A DNA stretch of 64,000 bases, from positions 5,828,001 through 5,892,000 of the forward strand of contig NZ_CP108100.1 of NCBI RefSeq assembly GCF_036195045.1, given 5' to 3'. The translations under genes were made by a program, and so were the position numbers. The notes beneath the pieces are model-generated. The model was not told the origin of the DNA. It saw nothing but the letters and a program-made list of their open reading frames with translations, and made no database searches. Below, one piece after another: positions 50,085 to 58,800 of this stretch. Positions within the stretch are counted from its first letter, which is position 1. Each line of letters starts with the position of its first letter. The DNA is from Streptomyces sp. NBC_00236 (GTDB lineage: Bacteria > Actinomycetota > Actinomycetes > Streptomycetales > Streptomycetaceae).

Positions 50085-50561
50085 TCAGAGCTTGCCGCGC
50101 CGCCCGCGCAGGTGGTCGGCGACCGGGGTCAGGGCAGCGTGCAGCTGCTCCAGGGCCTCCGGCGTCAGCAGGTCCATGAAGTGCCTGCGGACCGACGCCA
50201 CGTGGTGCGGCGCGACCTTGCGCATCGTCTCGCCGCCCGTCTCGGTGAGGACCGCGTACAGCCCCCTCCGGTCGGACTCGCAGTTCTCCCGGCGGACCAG
50301 GCCCGCGCTCTCCATGCGGGTGATCTGGTGCGAGAGCCTGCTCTTGGACTGCAGCGTGGCACCGGCGAGGTCACTCATCCGCATGCGCTGGTCGTCCGAC
50401 TCGGAGAGATTGACGAGGATCTCGTAGTCGTTCATGGTCAGGCCGAACGGCTGGAGGTCCTTCTCCAGTTGGTGTGTCAGCAGTCTGCCGACGTCCAGGT
50501 GGGTGCGCCAGGCGCACTGCTCCGCGTCGCTCAGCCAGCGGGTGGCCGTCTCGGTCTCCAT
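50085..50561 (-). CDS. MarR family transcriptional regulator
   Basis: 158 residues with winged-helix segments MTDYEILVNLSE-like (NDYEILVNLSE), DLAGATLQSKSRLSHQITRMESAGLV and the RRGLYAVLTETG wing. ATG at 50561. A short A/T-rich inverted repeat directly upstream may be its own operator. The single Cys in RRENCESDRRG next to the recognition region is worth noting but no redox role is shown. Confidence 0.9.
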   Translation of the reverse strand: METETATRWLSDAEQCAWRTHLDVGRLLTHQLEKDLQPFGLTMNDYEILVNLSESDDQRMRMSDLAGATLQSKSRLSHQITRMESAGLVRRENCESDRRGLYAVLTETGGETMRKVAPHHVASVRRHFMDLLTPEALEQLHAALTPVADHLRGRRGKL

Positions 50562-50568
50562 GTATCGA

Positions 50569-50581
50569 TTCTACCTAAGAA
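50569..50581 (-). promoter_or_regulatory. Possible MarR operator
   Basis: TTCTACCTAAGAA: inverted TTCT/AGAA arms around five bases, 8 bp upstream of the marR ATG and overlapping its ribosome site. Consistent with autorepression, but short and weak. Confidence 0.35.
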
Positions 50582-50674
50582 GTTGAAAGCCGGACGAAGT
50601 TGGGGGGTGTGATGCCCGGCACCCGCTCACAGTCAGGGCGCAGACGTTCGACGTCACACTCCGCAGACTACCGC

Positions 50675-51436
50675 TCACAAACTGAAGGGATGGGGGAAGT
50701 CCCCCCGCTGACCGGGCCTGCGGGGTCCGGATCCAGGTTGACCCCCGCCCGGAACCCCCGCCTGGTGCGGCACGGCCCCCGTCGGCTGTTCGGCCATCAG
50801 CGTCTCGCTGGACTGGAGCAGTACCGTACCGGCGCCCACGAACTCGAACTGGTGCTCCTCGCCCGAGGCGCCCCCGATCCCGGTGATCGCCCGCAGCCCG
50901 CCCAGCACGCCCGTCATGTAGCCGTGGTCGTAGTGGTGGCACGGGGAGGGGCAGTCCGCCCACCCCACCAGCGCCTGTGGGTCGACGCGCAACGGCGGCT
51001 CCATGAAGACCACCGGACCGTTGGACGCGGCGACGAACTTGCCCGTACCGATCAGCGTCAGGAATCCCGGGACGATCGACTGCTTCAGCGCCAGCGACGG
51101 CTGGTAGGCGAGCAGGTTGCCGGACCGGATCGTCAGGTTCCCGTCGTCCAGGTCGTACGAGTTCACATCGAAGGCCCGGTCCGCGAGCAGCATCTTCCCG
51201 CTGCCCTCGGCCACCACCCAGTCGGCCGCGTGCAGCGGCGAGTGGAAGCTCGTACGGACCAGGCCCTGGAAGCGGCCGTGCCCGATGCCGTTGAAGTCGA
51301 TCCGCCCGTAGTAGGCGATCATCTTGCCCTTCTGGAGGAACCACTGGCTCCCCTTGAGCTCCACGCAGAAGGTGTACGCGTTGACGTTGTCGTCCGACGG
51401 CAGCGTCATCGGGTCGAAGACCACGGGCCCGCTCAC
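50675..51436 (-). CDS. AIM24 family protein, copy 1 (last in cassette)
   Basis: 253 residues; beta-rich AIM24 (TIGR00266-like) fold: segments MIAYYGRIDFNG, VVAEGSGKMLLAD, SGNLLAYQPSL, FLTLIGTGKFV. The last about 25 residues are Gly/Pro-rich and unlike the other copies. Its ATG overlaps the stop of copy 2 by four bases. The family is widespread in bacteria and mitochondria; its biochemical role is unknown. No signal peptide. Confidence 0.88.
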   Translation of the reverse strand: MSGPVVFDPMTLPSDDNVNAYTFCVELKGSQWFLQKGKMIAYYGRIDFNGIGHGRFQGLVRTSFHSPLHAADWVVAEGSGKMLLADRAFDVNSYDLDDGNLTIRSGNLLAYQPSLALKQSIVPGFLTLIGTGKFVAASNGPVVFMEPPLRVDPQALVGWADCPSPCHHYDHGYMTGVLGGLRAITGIGGASGEEHQFEFVGAGTVLLQSSETLMAEQPTGAVPHQAGVPGGGQPGSGPRRPGQRGDFPHPFSL

Positions 51437-52083
51437 AGCTTCTCCTCCGACGCCTGGACGTACACCGCACCACTGCCGCTGAGCTCCAGCTGGAACCCCT
51501 CGCCGGAACCGCGCCCCACCATCTCGCGCCAGCCCAGCGCGGTGGAGAGCTTGTTGGTCACGTCGCCGTGGTGCGCGACGTACGCCTGCGGGTCCACATG
51601 CACCTCGCGGCCCGGCGTGATCGGCAGCTCGATGACCCCGCCGTGCGCCATCACCGCCACCGCGCCGTGTCCCTTCAGCGTCGTGGTGAACAGGCCCTGC
51701 CCGCTCACCTGGCCGCGCACCATGCCCATCACGCCGCCCTGCGAGCCCATGAACATGGTCCCCTGCTGCAGCGTCCCGTCGAAGGCGAGCAGCCGGTCGG
51801 CCTCCACATAGAGGGTGTCGCCGGTCAGGTTGATCACCTGGATGTGATGGCCGCCGTGGCCGAACATCACCGTGCCGTTTCCCTCGACCGTCATGAGCGG
51901 CGTCGCCTCGTTCGCCATCCGGCGGCCGATCATCGACATCACACCGCCCTGGCCGCCCTGGATGTTCGGCGTGAACGACACCTCGCCCCGGTAGGCGAGC
52001 ATCGCGCCACGCTGGCTGAACATCTTCTGGCCGGGGATCACCGTCGCCTCGACCATCTTCGAGTTGATCTCACGGAACGGCAT
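51433..52083 (-). CDS. AIM24 family protein, copy 2
   Basis: 216 residues. Repeating beta-strand motifs with Gly turns: GAMLAYRGEVSF, TPLMTVEGNGTVMFG, DRLLAFDGTLQQGT, GLFTTTLKGHGAVAVMAHG, VHVDPQAYVAHHGDV. It overlaps copy 3 by one base and copy 1 by four, so all three are made from one coupled message. The C-terminal GAVYVQASEEKL resembles LVYVQPSE in copy 3. Confidence 0.9.
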   Translation of the reverse strand: MPFREINSKMVEATVIPGQKMFSQRGAMLAYRGEVSFTPNIQGGQGGVMSMIGRRMANEATPLMTVEGNGTVMFGHGGHHIQVINLTGDTLYVEADRLLAFDGTLQQGTMFMGSQGGVMGMVRGQVSGQGLFTTTLKGHGAVAVMAHGGVIELPITPGREVHVDPQAYVAHHGDVTNKLSTALGWREMVGRGSGEGFQLELSGSGAVYVQASEEKL

Positions 52084-52715
52084 CAGACGTTGCCCCCGAT
52101 CGTGTTCCGCTCGCTGGGCTGGACGTAGACGAGCCCCTCGCCCTCGAACCGGATCTGGAAGGACTCGCCCGACCCCTCGCCCATGAGCGTCCGGAAGTTC
52201 ACCCCGGACTGGAAGTGCTGCTGGAGGTTGCCCTGGTGGGCGATGTAGGCGCCCGGGTCGACGAAGAGCGGGTACTGGGCGGAGACCCGCAGGGCCACGG
52301 CCGAGCCGTCCGACATGATCGCCGCCTGGCCGGTCCCCTCGACGGTGGTGGTGAACAGGCCGTTGCCCGCCGCGCTGCCGCGCATCCCCGTGAAGGTGGT
52401 GCCGGTGCGCAGCCCGGCGTCGGTGCAGAGCAGATTGCTCGCTTCGACGTACAGCTTGTCGCCGTGCAGCGAGACGAGACTGATCTCGCTCGCGCGGTCG
52501 GCGAAGAAGCAGGTGCCCTGCCCGGTCACCTCCATCACGGCCATCTGCTCACCGGTCAGCCGGCGGGTCACCATGCCGCGCAGACCCTCACCCCCGCCGG
52601 TCATCTTCTTGAACGTCATCCGGCCGTCGTACGCGACCATCGAACCGTTCTTCGCCTTGACTGCGTCGCCGGTCAGGTCGACGGCGAGCGTCTTGCTGCC
52701 TTGGAGTCGGAACAT
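52083..52715 (-). CDS. AIM24 family protein, copy 3 (first in cassette)
   Basis: 210 residues from the ATG at 52715 (GTG at 52721 is an alternative). Shares with copy 2 the order GSMVAYDGRMTF, GLFTTTVEGTGQAAIMSDG, LFVDPGAYIAHQGNL and GEGSGESFQIRFEGEGLVYVQ. Contains one Cys in TCFFADR and one in NLLCTDAG. First gene transcribed; the gap to the divergent DUF3817 gene (246 bp) holds their promoters. Confidence 0.9.
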   Translation of the reverse strand: MFRLQGSKTLAVDLTGDAVKAKNGSMVAYDGRMTFKKMTGGGEGLRGMVTRRLTGEQMAVMEVTGQGTCFFADRASEISLVSLHGDKLYVEASNLLCTDAGLRTGTTFTGMRGSAAGNGLFTTTVEGTGQAAIMSDGSAVALRVSAQYPLFVDPGAYIAHQGNLQQHFQSGVNFRTLMGEGSGESFQIRFEGEGLVYVQPSERNTIGGNV

Positions 52716-52961
52716 CGCCACCCGGCGAAGGTAACGGCAGGGGCCGCCGCCGGAACAGGGCGTGTCACCCGATCCGGCCCCCTGAACCGCCCCTGATACG
52801 CATCCGGTACCGGATGCGGACGCAATCGGGACGTATCTCTTGCGGAGCAAGCGCCGCGGCCACGCCCCCGCTGCCGGGCGCCGCGGGCGGCGATGCCACA
52901 ATGGGGGCCGCTTGTGCCTGCGTTCACAAGCTGTCACCGTCCTCCCACCGAAGGTGCCCCC

Positions 52962-53312
52962 GTGGACATCAAGACCGCTACCGCCCTGCACCGGCTGCGC
53001 CTCATCTCGATTCCCGAGGCGCTCTCCTTCCCGGCGCTGATCCTCTTCGGCTCGGTGCTGAGCCGGATCTCCGACATCGACTTCCTGATGATGCCGCTGG
53101 GCATGCTGCACGGCGTGCTCTTCGTGATCTACGTTGTGCTCCTCCTGGACGTCTGGGGGAAGACCAAGTGGCCGTTCAAGCGCGTCGCGTTCTTCTTCCT
53201 GCTCTGCGTACTGCCCTTCGGCGGCCTGTACGGCGACAAGGTGCTGAAGCGCTACGAGGCCGACGGCGTCATCGCCGCCCGGGCCCGCCGTGAAGGCACG
53301 GTCAGCGCATGA
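52962..53312 (+). CDS. DUF3817 integral membrane protein
   Basis: 116 residues from the GTG at 52962 with GAAGG upstream. Three hydrophobic segments: about residues 17-37, 45-68 and 80-98. It begins [22 protein letters not shown], the family start; its [15 protein letters not shown] and [12 protein letters not shown] segments are typical of the YdzA/DUF3817 family. Its stop overlaps the start of the thiamine-binding gene (ATGA), so the two were a coupled pair before the prophage broke the second gene. Confidence 0.9.
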   Translation: MDIKTATALHRLRLISIPEALSFPALILFGSVLSRISDIDFLMMPLGMLHGVLFVIYVVLLLDVWGKTKWPFKRVAFFFLLCVLPFGGLYGDKVLKRYEADGVIAARARREGTVSA

Positions 53313-53461
53313 TCGTCGCCTTCTCCGTCAGCCCGCTGGGTGTCGGTGAGGACGTCGGCGAGTACGTCGCCGACGCCGTCCGGGTGGTCCGTGAGTCGGG
53401 GCTGCCCAACCGCACGGACGCCATGTTCACCTCCATCGAGGGCTCGGTAGCAAAGCCTTGA
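53309..53461 (+). pseudogene. Thiamine-binding (MTH1187/YqgV) family gene, cut by prophage insertion
   Basis: Start ATG overlaps the DUF3817 stop. Codons 1-45 read [20 protein letters not shown]... to FTSIEG, a normal beginning of this about 100-residue family. After the GGC at 53441-53443 the sequence turns foreign (SVAKP) and stops at 53461. As I recall Streptomyces homologues, they continue after this point with Glu-Trp-Asp. The 3' half should be found at the far end of the element. The 50-codon remainder lacks half of the ferredoxin-like fold and is unlikely to work. Confidence 0.85.
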
Positions 53462-53465
53462 GTAC
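53425..53465. other. Left attachment junction (attL) of the prophage
   Basis: Host coding sequence ends at about 53443 inside the thiamine-binding gene, within TTCACCTCCATCGAGGGC. The following TCGGTAGCAAAGCC belongs to the element. The exact core cannot be fixed without the right end or an empty site. Confidence 0.7.
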
Positions 53466-53483
53466 ATAGGGCGCTACGCAGAA

Positions 53484-53516
53484 GCCCCGCCTTCCCGGGG
53501 GTTCGGAAGACGGGGC
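53484..53516. terminator. Hairpin 1 inside the left prophage end
   Basis: GCCCCG-C-CTTCC pairs with GGAAG-A-CGGGGC (one mismatch), arms 53484-53495 and 53505-53516. Likely insulates the host gene from leftward phage transcription. Confidence 0.8.
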
Positions 53517-53523
53517 CTCAGTG

Positions 53524-53565
53524 GAGCGGCAGGGGCGGGTATGTCGACCTCAGCCCCTGCCGCTC
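53524..53565. terminator. Hairpin 2 inside the left prophage end
   Basis: Perfect 13-bp stem GAGCGGCAGGGGC / GCCCCTGCCGCTC (53524-53536, 53553-53565), 8 bp from hairpin 1. Two strong terminators in a row at the element border. Confidence 0.88.
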
Positions 53566-53608
53566 CTGCACACCGGGGCGCGAACTCCGGTGTGCGGTCT
53601 GTCGGACG

Positions 53609-53827
53609 TCAGAGGGCGGGCGCGCTGGCCTCGTCGTCCGCACGATGGCTCTTGATCTCGTCGACGAGGCGGAATGCCTCTTTCAAGCTGTACTGCGGGG
53701 AGGCCGGTTCCGTCACGGCGACCCACTCCTTCACGAGGGCCGCGCACACCTTGCAGCCCGGATAGGGGCGCGGGGCGATTGGTTCCGTCAGATGCACTTC
53801 GCTGGGCTGACGCATGACTGTCGGCAT
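53609..53827 (-). CDS. Small protein with GCxxC motif, accessory to the XRE regulator
   Basis: 72 residues, ATG at 53827 with GGAGGAG upstream. Starts MPTVMRQPSEVHL; PYPGCKVCAALVKEW gives one CxxC pair. Similar small proteins with a PGCxVC segment commonly accompany XRE/DUF5753 genes in Streptomyces genomes and integrative elements. Function unknown. Confidence 0.75.
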   Translation of the reverse strand: MPTVMRQPSEVHLTEPIAPRPYPGCKVCAALVKEWVAVTEPASPQYSLKEAFRLVDEIKSHRADDEASAPAL

Positions 53828-53916
53828 GTCCGCTCCTCCGCCGTGGGCTTCTAGCCGATGACGCTACGGGTCCGGAAGGCGGAGTTCCCAGGAAGTTCTA
53901 CGGGTTTCTATCCCAG

Positions 53917-54771
53917 TTACCCGAGTGCCGCGATGGCGTCAGCGATGATCCGATAGGCGGCCGGACCGACGAGTGCCGCCTTCGACATCTGGCGGTGTGC
54001 GGCAAGATACTGAGCCACCTCCGACGGTGCCGTAATGGTGAGGCCGGCCGTCAACAGCTCCACGGAGACGCGATCTTCGTCGTAGATGGTGAACGTCTCC
54101 AGTGGCCACAGCGCCGGAGCACCCGCAGGGATCACGCCCAGCGACACGGCGGGCAAGGTCGCGACGGTGAACAGCGATCCCAACTGCGCGGCCATGGTCT
54201 CCATGTCCCCGACCCGACGTCGGAGAGCGGCCTCCTCCACCACAATGGAGAACGTCCGGCCGGCGCGGGTGATGATCTGCGACCGTGCAACCCGTGCTTC
54301 CGCGGCGGCCTCGGAGTCGTCGGGCAGGTCCTTGAAGCGGCCGATCGTGCGGAGAAGGGCACGGGCGTACTCACGCGTCTGGAGTAGTCCGGGGACGACG
54401 CTGGAGCTATAGACGCGCATTGCCGTGGTGCTCTCGTACAGCGGGACACGACCGTCCTGCATGCGCTTCAGCCCTGCGCGCTCCTTGCGCTTCCACTCCG
54501 TGTACATCGAGCTGGCCGTACGCGCGATGGCGATGATGTCAGGGGCCTGGGAGTCTGCGTCACAAGCGCGGCACCAAGCGCGGATGTCGGCGTCAGACGG
54601 CTGACTGACGCCGCCCTGCATGCGGCTTACCTTGGACCCGTGCCATCCGGTCCGATAGGCCACGTCTCGCCCCGTCAGCCCAGCGTCTAGCCGCAGCTCA
54701 CGAAGGCGCGCGGCTACCCGCTCGCGGGCTTCTGCGACCCGGGCTGACGGGGATGGAGACGGTTCGGACAC
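53917..54771 (-). CDS. XRE-family regulator with C-terminal DUF5753
   Basis: 284 residues, GTG start. HTH_31/XRE domain at about residues 15-75 (LRELRLDAGLTGRDVAYRTG and SKVSRMQGG); DUF5753 at about 100-280 (YESTTAMRVYSSSVVPGLLQTREYARALL). The same architecture occurs in many Streptomyces regulators that pair with small DUF397 or DUF6879 proteins. Not a typical phage repressor, so it may be a passenger gene that alters host development. It follows the DUF6879 gene by 6 bp. Confidence 0.88.
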   Translation of the reverse strand: MSEPSPSPSARVAEARERVAARLRELRLDAGLTGRDVAYRTGWHGSKVSRMQGGVSQPSDADIRAWCRACDADSQAPDIIAIARTASSMYTEWKRKERAGLKRMQDGRVPLYESTTAMRVYSSSVVPGLLQTREYARALLRTIGRFKDLPDDSEAAAEARVARSQIITRAGRTFSIVVEEAALRRRVGDMETMAAQLGSLFTVATLPAVSLGVIPAGAPALWPLETFTIYDEDRVSVELLTAGLTITAPSEVAQYLAAHRQMSKAALVGPAAYRIIADAIAALG

Positions 54772-54777
54772 CTGTGA

Positions 54778-55302
54778 TCAGACCCGGTAGTCCTCGTGCG
54801 GGATGGCACGTTCCCAGACTGCGCGGAACGCTTCGGCGTGCCGCTCCACGACGTCGGCCCGCTCCTCCAGTTCATCGCGCACGTGCGCTCCCGTAGCTGC
54901 GAAGTGATGCACACGGATCCGCTCGTCGTCGAACAACCAGAAGTCGTTGACTGGCACGAGGAGGTCTACCGCGAGTCGGCGTGGAAGCCATCTGACCTCC
55001 TCGCCGGCTTCGATGTTCCGTGGCGTACGTGCGTGCTCGAACCGGACGTACTCACTCAACGGCTCAGACACGATTCGGGCACGTCGGATGACGACCCCGC
55101 GTGATGTCGCCTCTGCGATGGCGTCGTGAAAGCTGCTCCACCACGACGAGCGGTCGCCGTTGTCGTAACGGCGACCGGCACGCCACGCAGTGAAGTCGCT
55201 GTTCTCCTTGGGGATCCCGTAGGTGTCACGGGTCTCCAGGTGGACAGCTGACCGACGGCAGTTCGCCAGTAGCTCAGCGAACGGCGGAACGGTCTGCGAC
55301 AT
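54778..55302 (-). CDS. DUF6879 family protein
   Basis: 174 residues from the ATG at 55302; a TTG just before it (55305) is less likely. Acidic/aromatic cytoplasmic protein: HLETRDTYGIPKENSDFTAWRAG, RIVSEPLSEYVRFEHART, DFWLFDDERIRVHHF. It is the usual neighbour of XRE/DUF5753 genes. The partner role (antagonist of the regulator or toxin-like effector) is unknown. Confidence 0.82.
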   Translation of the reverse strand: MSQTVPPFAELLANCRRSAVHLETRDTYGIPKENSDFTAWRAGRRYDNGDRSSWWSSFHDAIAEATSRGVVIRRARIVSEPLSEYVRFEHARTPRNIEAGEEVRWLPRRLAVDLLVPVNDFWLFDDERIRVHHFAATGAHVRDELEERADVVERHAEAFRAVWERAIPHEDYRV

Positions 55303-55516
55303 CAACGACCTTCCTCAGCACATCGATCATTCGGGCAGGGAGGCGAACCACCGCTTCACTGTCCGGAATGGGGCCCGACTCCAGGCACTTCAGCTGAAGC
55401 ATCTCGTCCGCCTTCCATCCTTGGACGACGAACTCCTGTGCCACGTCGTCGAACCATACCGACGGGCAGTGATCCTCTTCTGAATCAGGGTCCTTCGCGA
55501 TGAAATGTAACGTCAT
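55274..55516 (-). CDS. Small conserved protein upstream of DUF6879
   Basis: 80 residues, ATG at 55516 after GGAGGAATC. Acidic: MTLHFIAKDPDSEEDHCPSVW..., ending in a helix with RLPARMIDVLRKVVD. Overlaps the DUF6879 gene by 29 bases, so translation is coupled. First gene of the regulator unit; I do not recognise a function. Confidence 0.72.
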   Translation of the reverse strand: MTLHFIAKDPDSEEDHCPSVWFDDVAQEFVVQGWKADEMLQLKCLESGPIPDSEAVVRLPARMIDVLRKVVDVADRSAVR

Positions 55517-55579
55517 GATTCCTCCATGTCGTCGGGGTTGCGCAAGGTTCTACGACGATGACGCGGAGTAGGCGCGCGG

Positions 55580-55690
55580 TCAAGGGCGCAACAGCCGCAG
55601 CCGGCCCCGTCCCTCCTTCTGCGGTACGTCGGCGTTGCAGTGGCCGCACGTGATGGCGCACTGTGGCTTGGCGGGCTTGGTGAAGTCCAT
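55580..55690 (-). CDS. Very small zinc-knuckle-like protein
   Basis: 36 residues, ATG at 55688-55690 with GAGAGGA upstream. MDFTKPAKPQ then CAITCGHC (Cys11, Cys15, Cys18), followed by a basic end RGRLRLLRP. Could bind metal only with help from another chain. Preceded by two strong hairpins that close the tape-measure transcript, so it likely has its own promoter or depends on readthrough. Confidence 0.5.
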   Translation of the reverse strand: MDFTKPAKPQCAITCGHCNADVPQKEGRGRLRLLRP

Positions 55691-55720
55691 GGGGTGTCCT
55701 CTCGATGATGCTCGGGGAAG

Positions 55721-55752
55721 CCCTGGAGGGCCCATGTCGGGCCGCTCCAGGG
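55721..55752. terminator. Hairpin upstream of the 36-residue gene
   Basis: CCCTGGAG-GGCCC ... GGGCC-G-CTCCAGGG: arms start at 55721 and end at 55752 with a 5-nt loop and one bulge. Confidence 0.75.
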
Positions 55753-55772
55753 CGAGTTGTAGGCGTGCGAGT

Positions 55773-55803
55773 GGGCCGCCCTCCCATGCCGGGAGAGCGG
55801 CCC
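55773..55803. terminator. Tape-measure gene terminator
   Basis: GGGCCGC-C-CTCCC pairs with GGGAG-A-GCGGCCC (55773-55785, 55791-55803), 23 bp downstream of the tape-measure stop in the direction of transcription. Confidence 0.85.
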
Positions 55804-55825
55804 TGTGTGCGTCAGGCGGCCTCAC

Positions 55826-58800
55826 TCATCTGATCCACCGTCCTGTCTCGATAGCTGCTGCCGTGGATTCCTCGTGCGCGACGACCTCCGTCCGCACAAT
55901 GTCCGTGATCTCGCGGTCACCTACGAAGACCCGGACGTCAGCCTGAATCGTTGTCGGGCCTCCGCCCTGATTCGCGTGGGACCGGATGGTGTCCCACTGG
56001 CCGGAGGTGAAAACGGGCTCGGGCTTGCCAGTGCCGTTGAACACTGGGGTCCAGCCCGGCATCAGGTAGCCGCCGGAGTCGTAGCCGCCCGGACGGTTGT
56101 AGGCCGTCGCGATCGACCCATAGGCACGCTTGGCGTACGTCATGGAGGCGAACACGTTGGCCAGCGGGTCGACAGAGACGCCGTTCATGAACGGGCCCGT
56201 CTTGGAGAACCGCCCCGCGAAGGACTCCCACGTCGGACGGATGAGCTGCATGAGGCCCGTCGACGGGTAGCCGGCACGCGCGTTGGAGTCCCAGTTGTTG
56301 ACCGCCCGCGGGTTACCGCCCGACTCCTGGTTCATGCGCCGGAGAGTCAGGTCCGTGTAGCTCTGGGGGTTGCCCGTCAGGCGCAATGCCTGCTGGACGA
56401 CGCCACGCCAGCGCTGGACGCCCTTCCCGCCGCTCCCTGCGTTGTCCTCCAGGTAGCGCATCGGGTCGATGGCCTTGCCAGCGAGCCGCGCCTCCAGGTG
56501 GAGGTGAGGCCCGGTGACGTTGCCAGTGGCGCCCACCTTGCCGATCACCTGGCCCTGCTTCACAGCAGCGCCCACGGAGGTCAGCATCTTGCTCATGTGC
56601 GCGTACAGGGAGGCGAGTCCGCCACCGTGGTTGATCATGGCGTGGTTCCCGTAGGGTCCGCCTGACGTCGCCTGCGAGACGTTACCGTCGGCCACGGCCC
56701 TGATCGCCGTCCCGGTGGCTGCCGGGAAGTCCAGGCCGGTGTGATGCCCGGACGACCACATGGAGCCGGCAACGCCGAATCGAGTGCCGTACGGGACATT
56801 CACGGGCTTGGCCCACGCGCCAGTAGAGTTTCCTGCGCCACCTCCTCCGCCGAAACCGAGAAGGTCCAAGGCCTTGTCCTTCATGCTGGAAAGGGCCTTG
56901 ATGGGGAGCTGCGCAACGGACTTCGCCCACGGGTTCGTCAGGAGGTGACTCATCTGGCCCGTGATGGCCTTCGTCGCCTTGTCGAAGAGCTTCTTCGGGT
57001 TCAGGTAGTCGATGGCGCCGGAGAGGAAATCACCGACGTCACCCGCCTTATCCTTGACCCATCCGACGACGCCACCGTCCTTGAACGCGGGCATGCCATT
57101 GGAGATGGCCTTTTGGACACCGCTGACGCCGCCTGAACGGGCAGCCGCATTCCAAGAGTTGATCTTGTCTGCGCCGACTGCTCGCGTCCACTCCGGGCGC
57201 ATGATGGCCTCGCCACCGCCTACGGCGATAACTCGATCGTCACGGCCCGGAGAATAGCCGGACATGATGCCGCCAGTGTGGAACCCGTCCAGAGGCAGCT
57301 TATTCAGCTTGCCGGCTCCAGTGACCCCAGCCACCCCGTTCCACAACGGGACGATGCCCTTGTTGTAGACGTGATCGATGATGAACTTGATGGGCTTCTT
57401 AGCGATTCCCTGGAGCTGATCCCACTGCTTCTTGATCTCGTCCTTCGAGAGCTTGAAAGCCTTCGCGACGAGATCGACGGCATCCTTGATGCTGTCGAAC
57501 GGCGGCTTGATAGCCTTCTCGTACAGCCACTTGGCCTTGTCTCCGATCCATCCGAAGACGGGCTTGATGACTTTATCCCACAACCACTTGGCAACGGTGC
57601 CCAGGGCGTCGAACTGCCTCTTAGCCTCCGTCATGGCAGGCTTGATGGCCTTCTCGTACAGCCACTTGGCCTTGTCGCCTATCCAGCCGAACGCGGGCCC
57701 GATGGCTTTATCCCAGAGCCACATTGCGCCGTCGCCGATCCACTTGAATGCCGGCCTGAGCGCCTTCTCCCACAGCCATATCCCGATCGCGCCCAGGGCC
57801 TTGAAGGCCACGTACGCGGGGAGGAGGAGCAGGGTTACCAGGATCCTGAACAGGGGTTCCGCGGCTGCTGCGATGAGGTCGAAGGACGGCTTGATCGCGT
57901 TGGTCCACAGCCACTTCGCCACGTCGCCGACCGCCTTGATTGCGGTCCAGATGGCCGCGAAGGTCGGCTTCAGGATGTTGTTCCAGACGAATATCGTTCC
58001 GGCCTTGATGCCAGCCCAAGCGCCGTCGACGGCAGCTCTGAAACCGTCGCAATTCTTGTACGCCAGCACAAATGCGGCGACGAGGAGACCTACGACGATC
58101 AGTACGGCGCGGATGATCGGGAGGATTCCCGTCGCGCTGAGAACGGTGCCAAACCCTGCCGTTGCGATGGATGCGAGCAGCATGACGCTCTCGTATAGGT
58201 ACATCGCAGCGCTGAACGCCACCATTCCAAGTGCGACCGCCTTTTGAGCGGCCCACAACCCCCACAACGCTTGCACAACGCCGGGGTTTTCCGTGGCAAC
58301 CTTGCTAATCGCCTGGAAAACAGGCCCAACGATCGCCATCATCGTCGTTGAGAGCGGCGATGCCGCCTTTGCGACGTCAAGAGCAGCCGTCAGGAGATCG
58401 CCCAAGAACTTACCGAGCCCGGGGCTGGTGTCCTTGACGTACTTCAGGAACTTCTCGAACTTGGGACTGCCCTTGAGCGACGTTCCCCACTTCGCGAACC
58501 GGGACGTGATGCCGTCAGACTTCTTCGCAATTCCGTCCATGTGGATGAGGAAAGCGTCAATGACGCCTGCCATGCCCTTAACGGTGTTCCCGAGAGCCTT
58601 GCCCAGTCCGACGATGGCAGGGCGCACGCTCGTCGCGATGTCTCGCTTGAACCCCTGCCAGAAAGGCGACTTCAGCTCACGCGATGCGGAATCCTGGAGG
58701 TCGTCAATTCCGAGAGCTGCGCCCTTTACGATCGGCGTCAGACCCGGCAGTGAGTTCTTCAGTCCGTTGACTGCCTGGGTGAAAAGCGGAAGCACCGCCG

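Noticed and set aside
55805..56665. Rightward open frame at the tape-measure 3' end
   Set aside because: Opposite the conserved M23/SLT domains, without a motif; the reverse strand explains the sequence.
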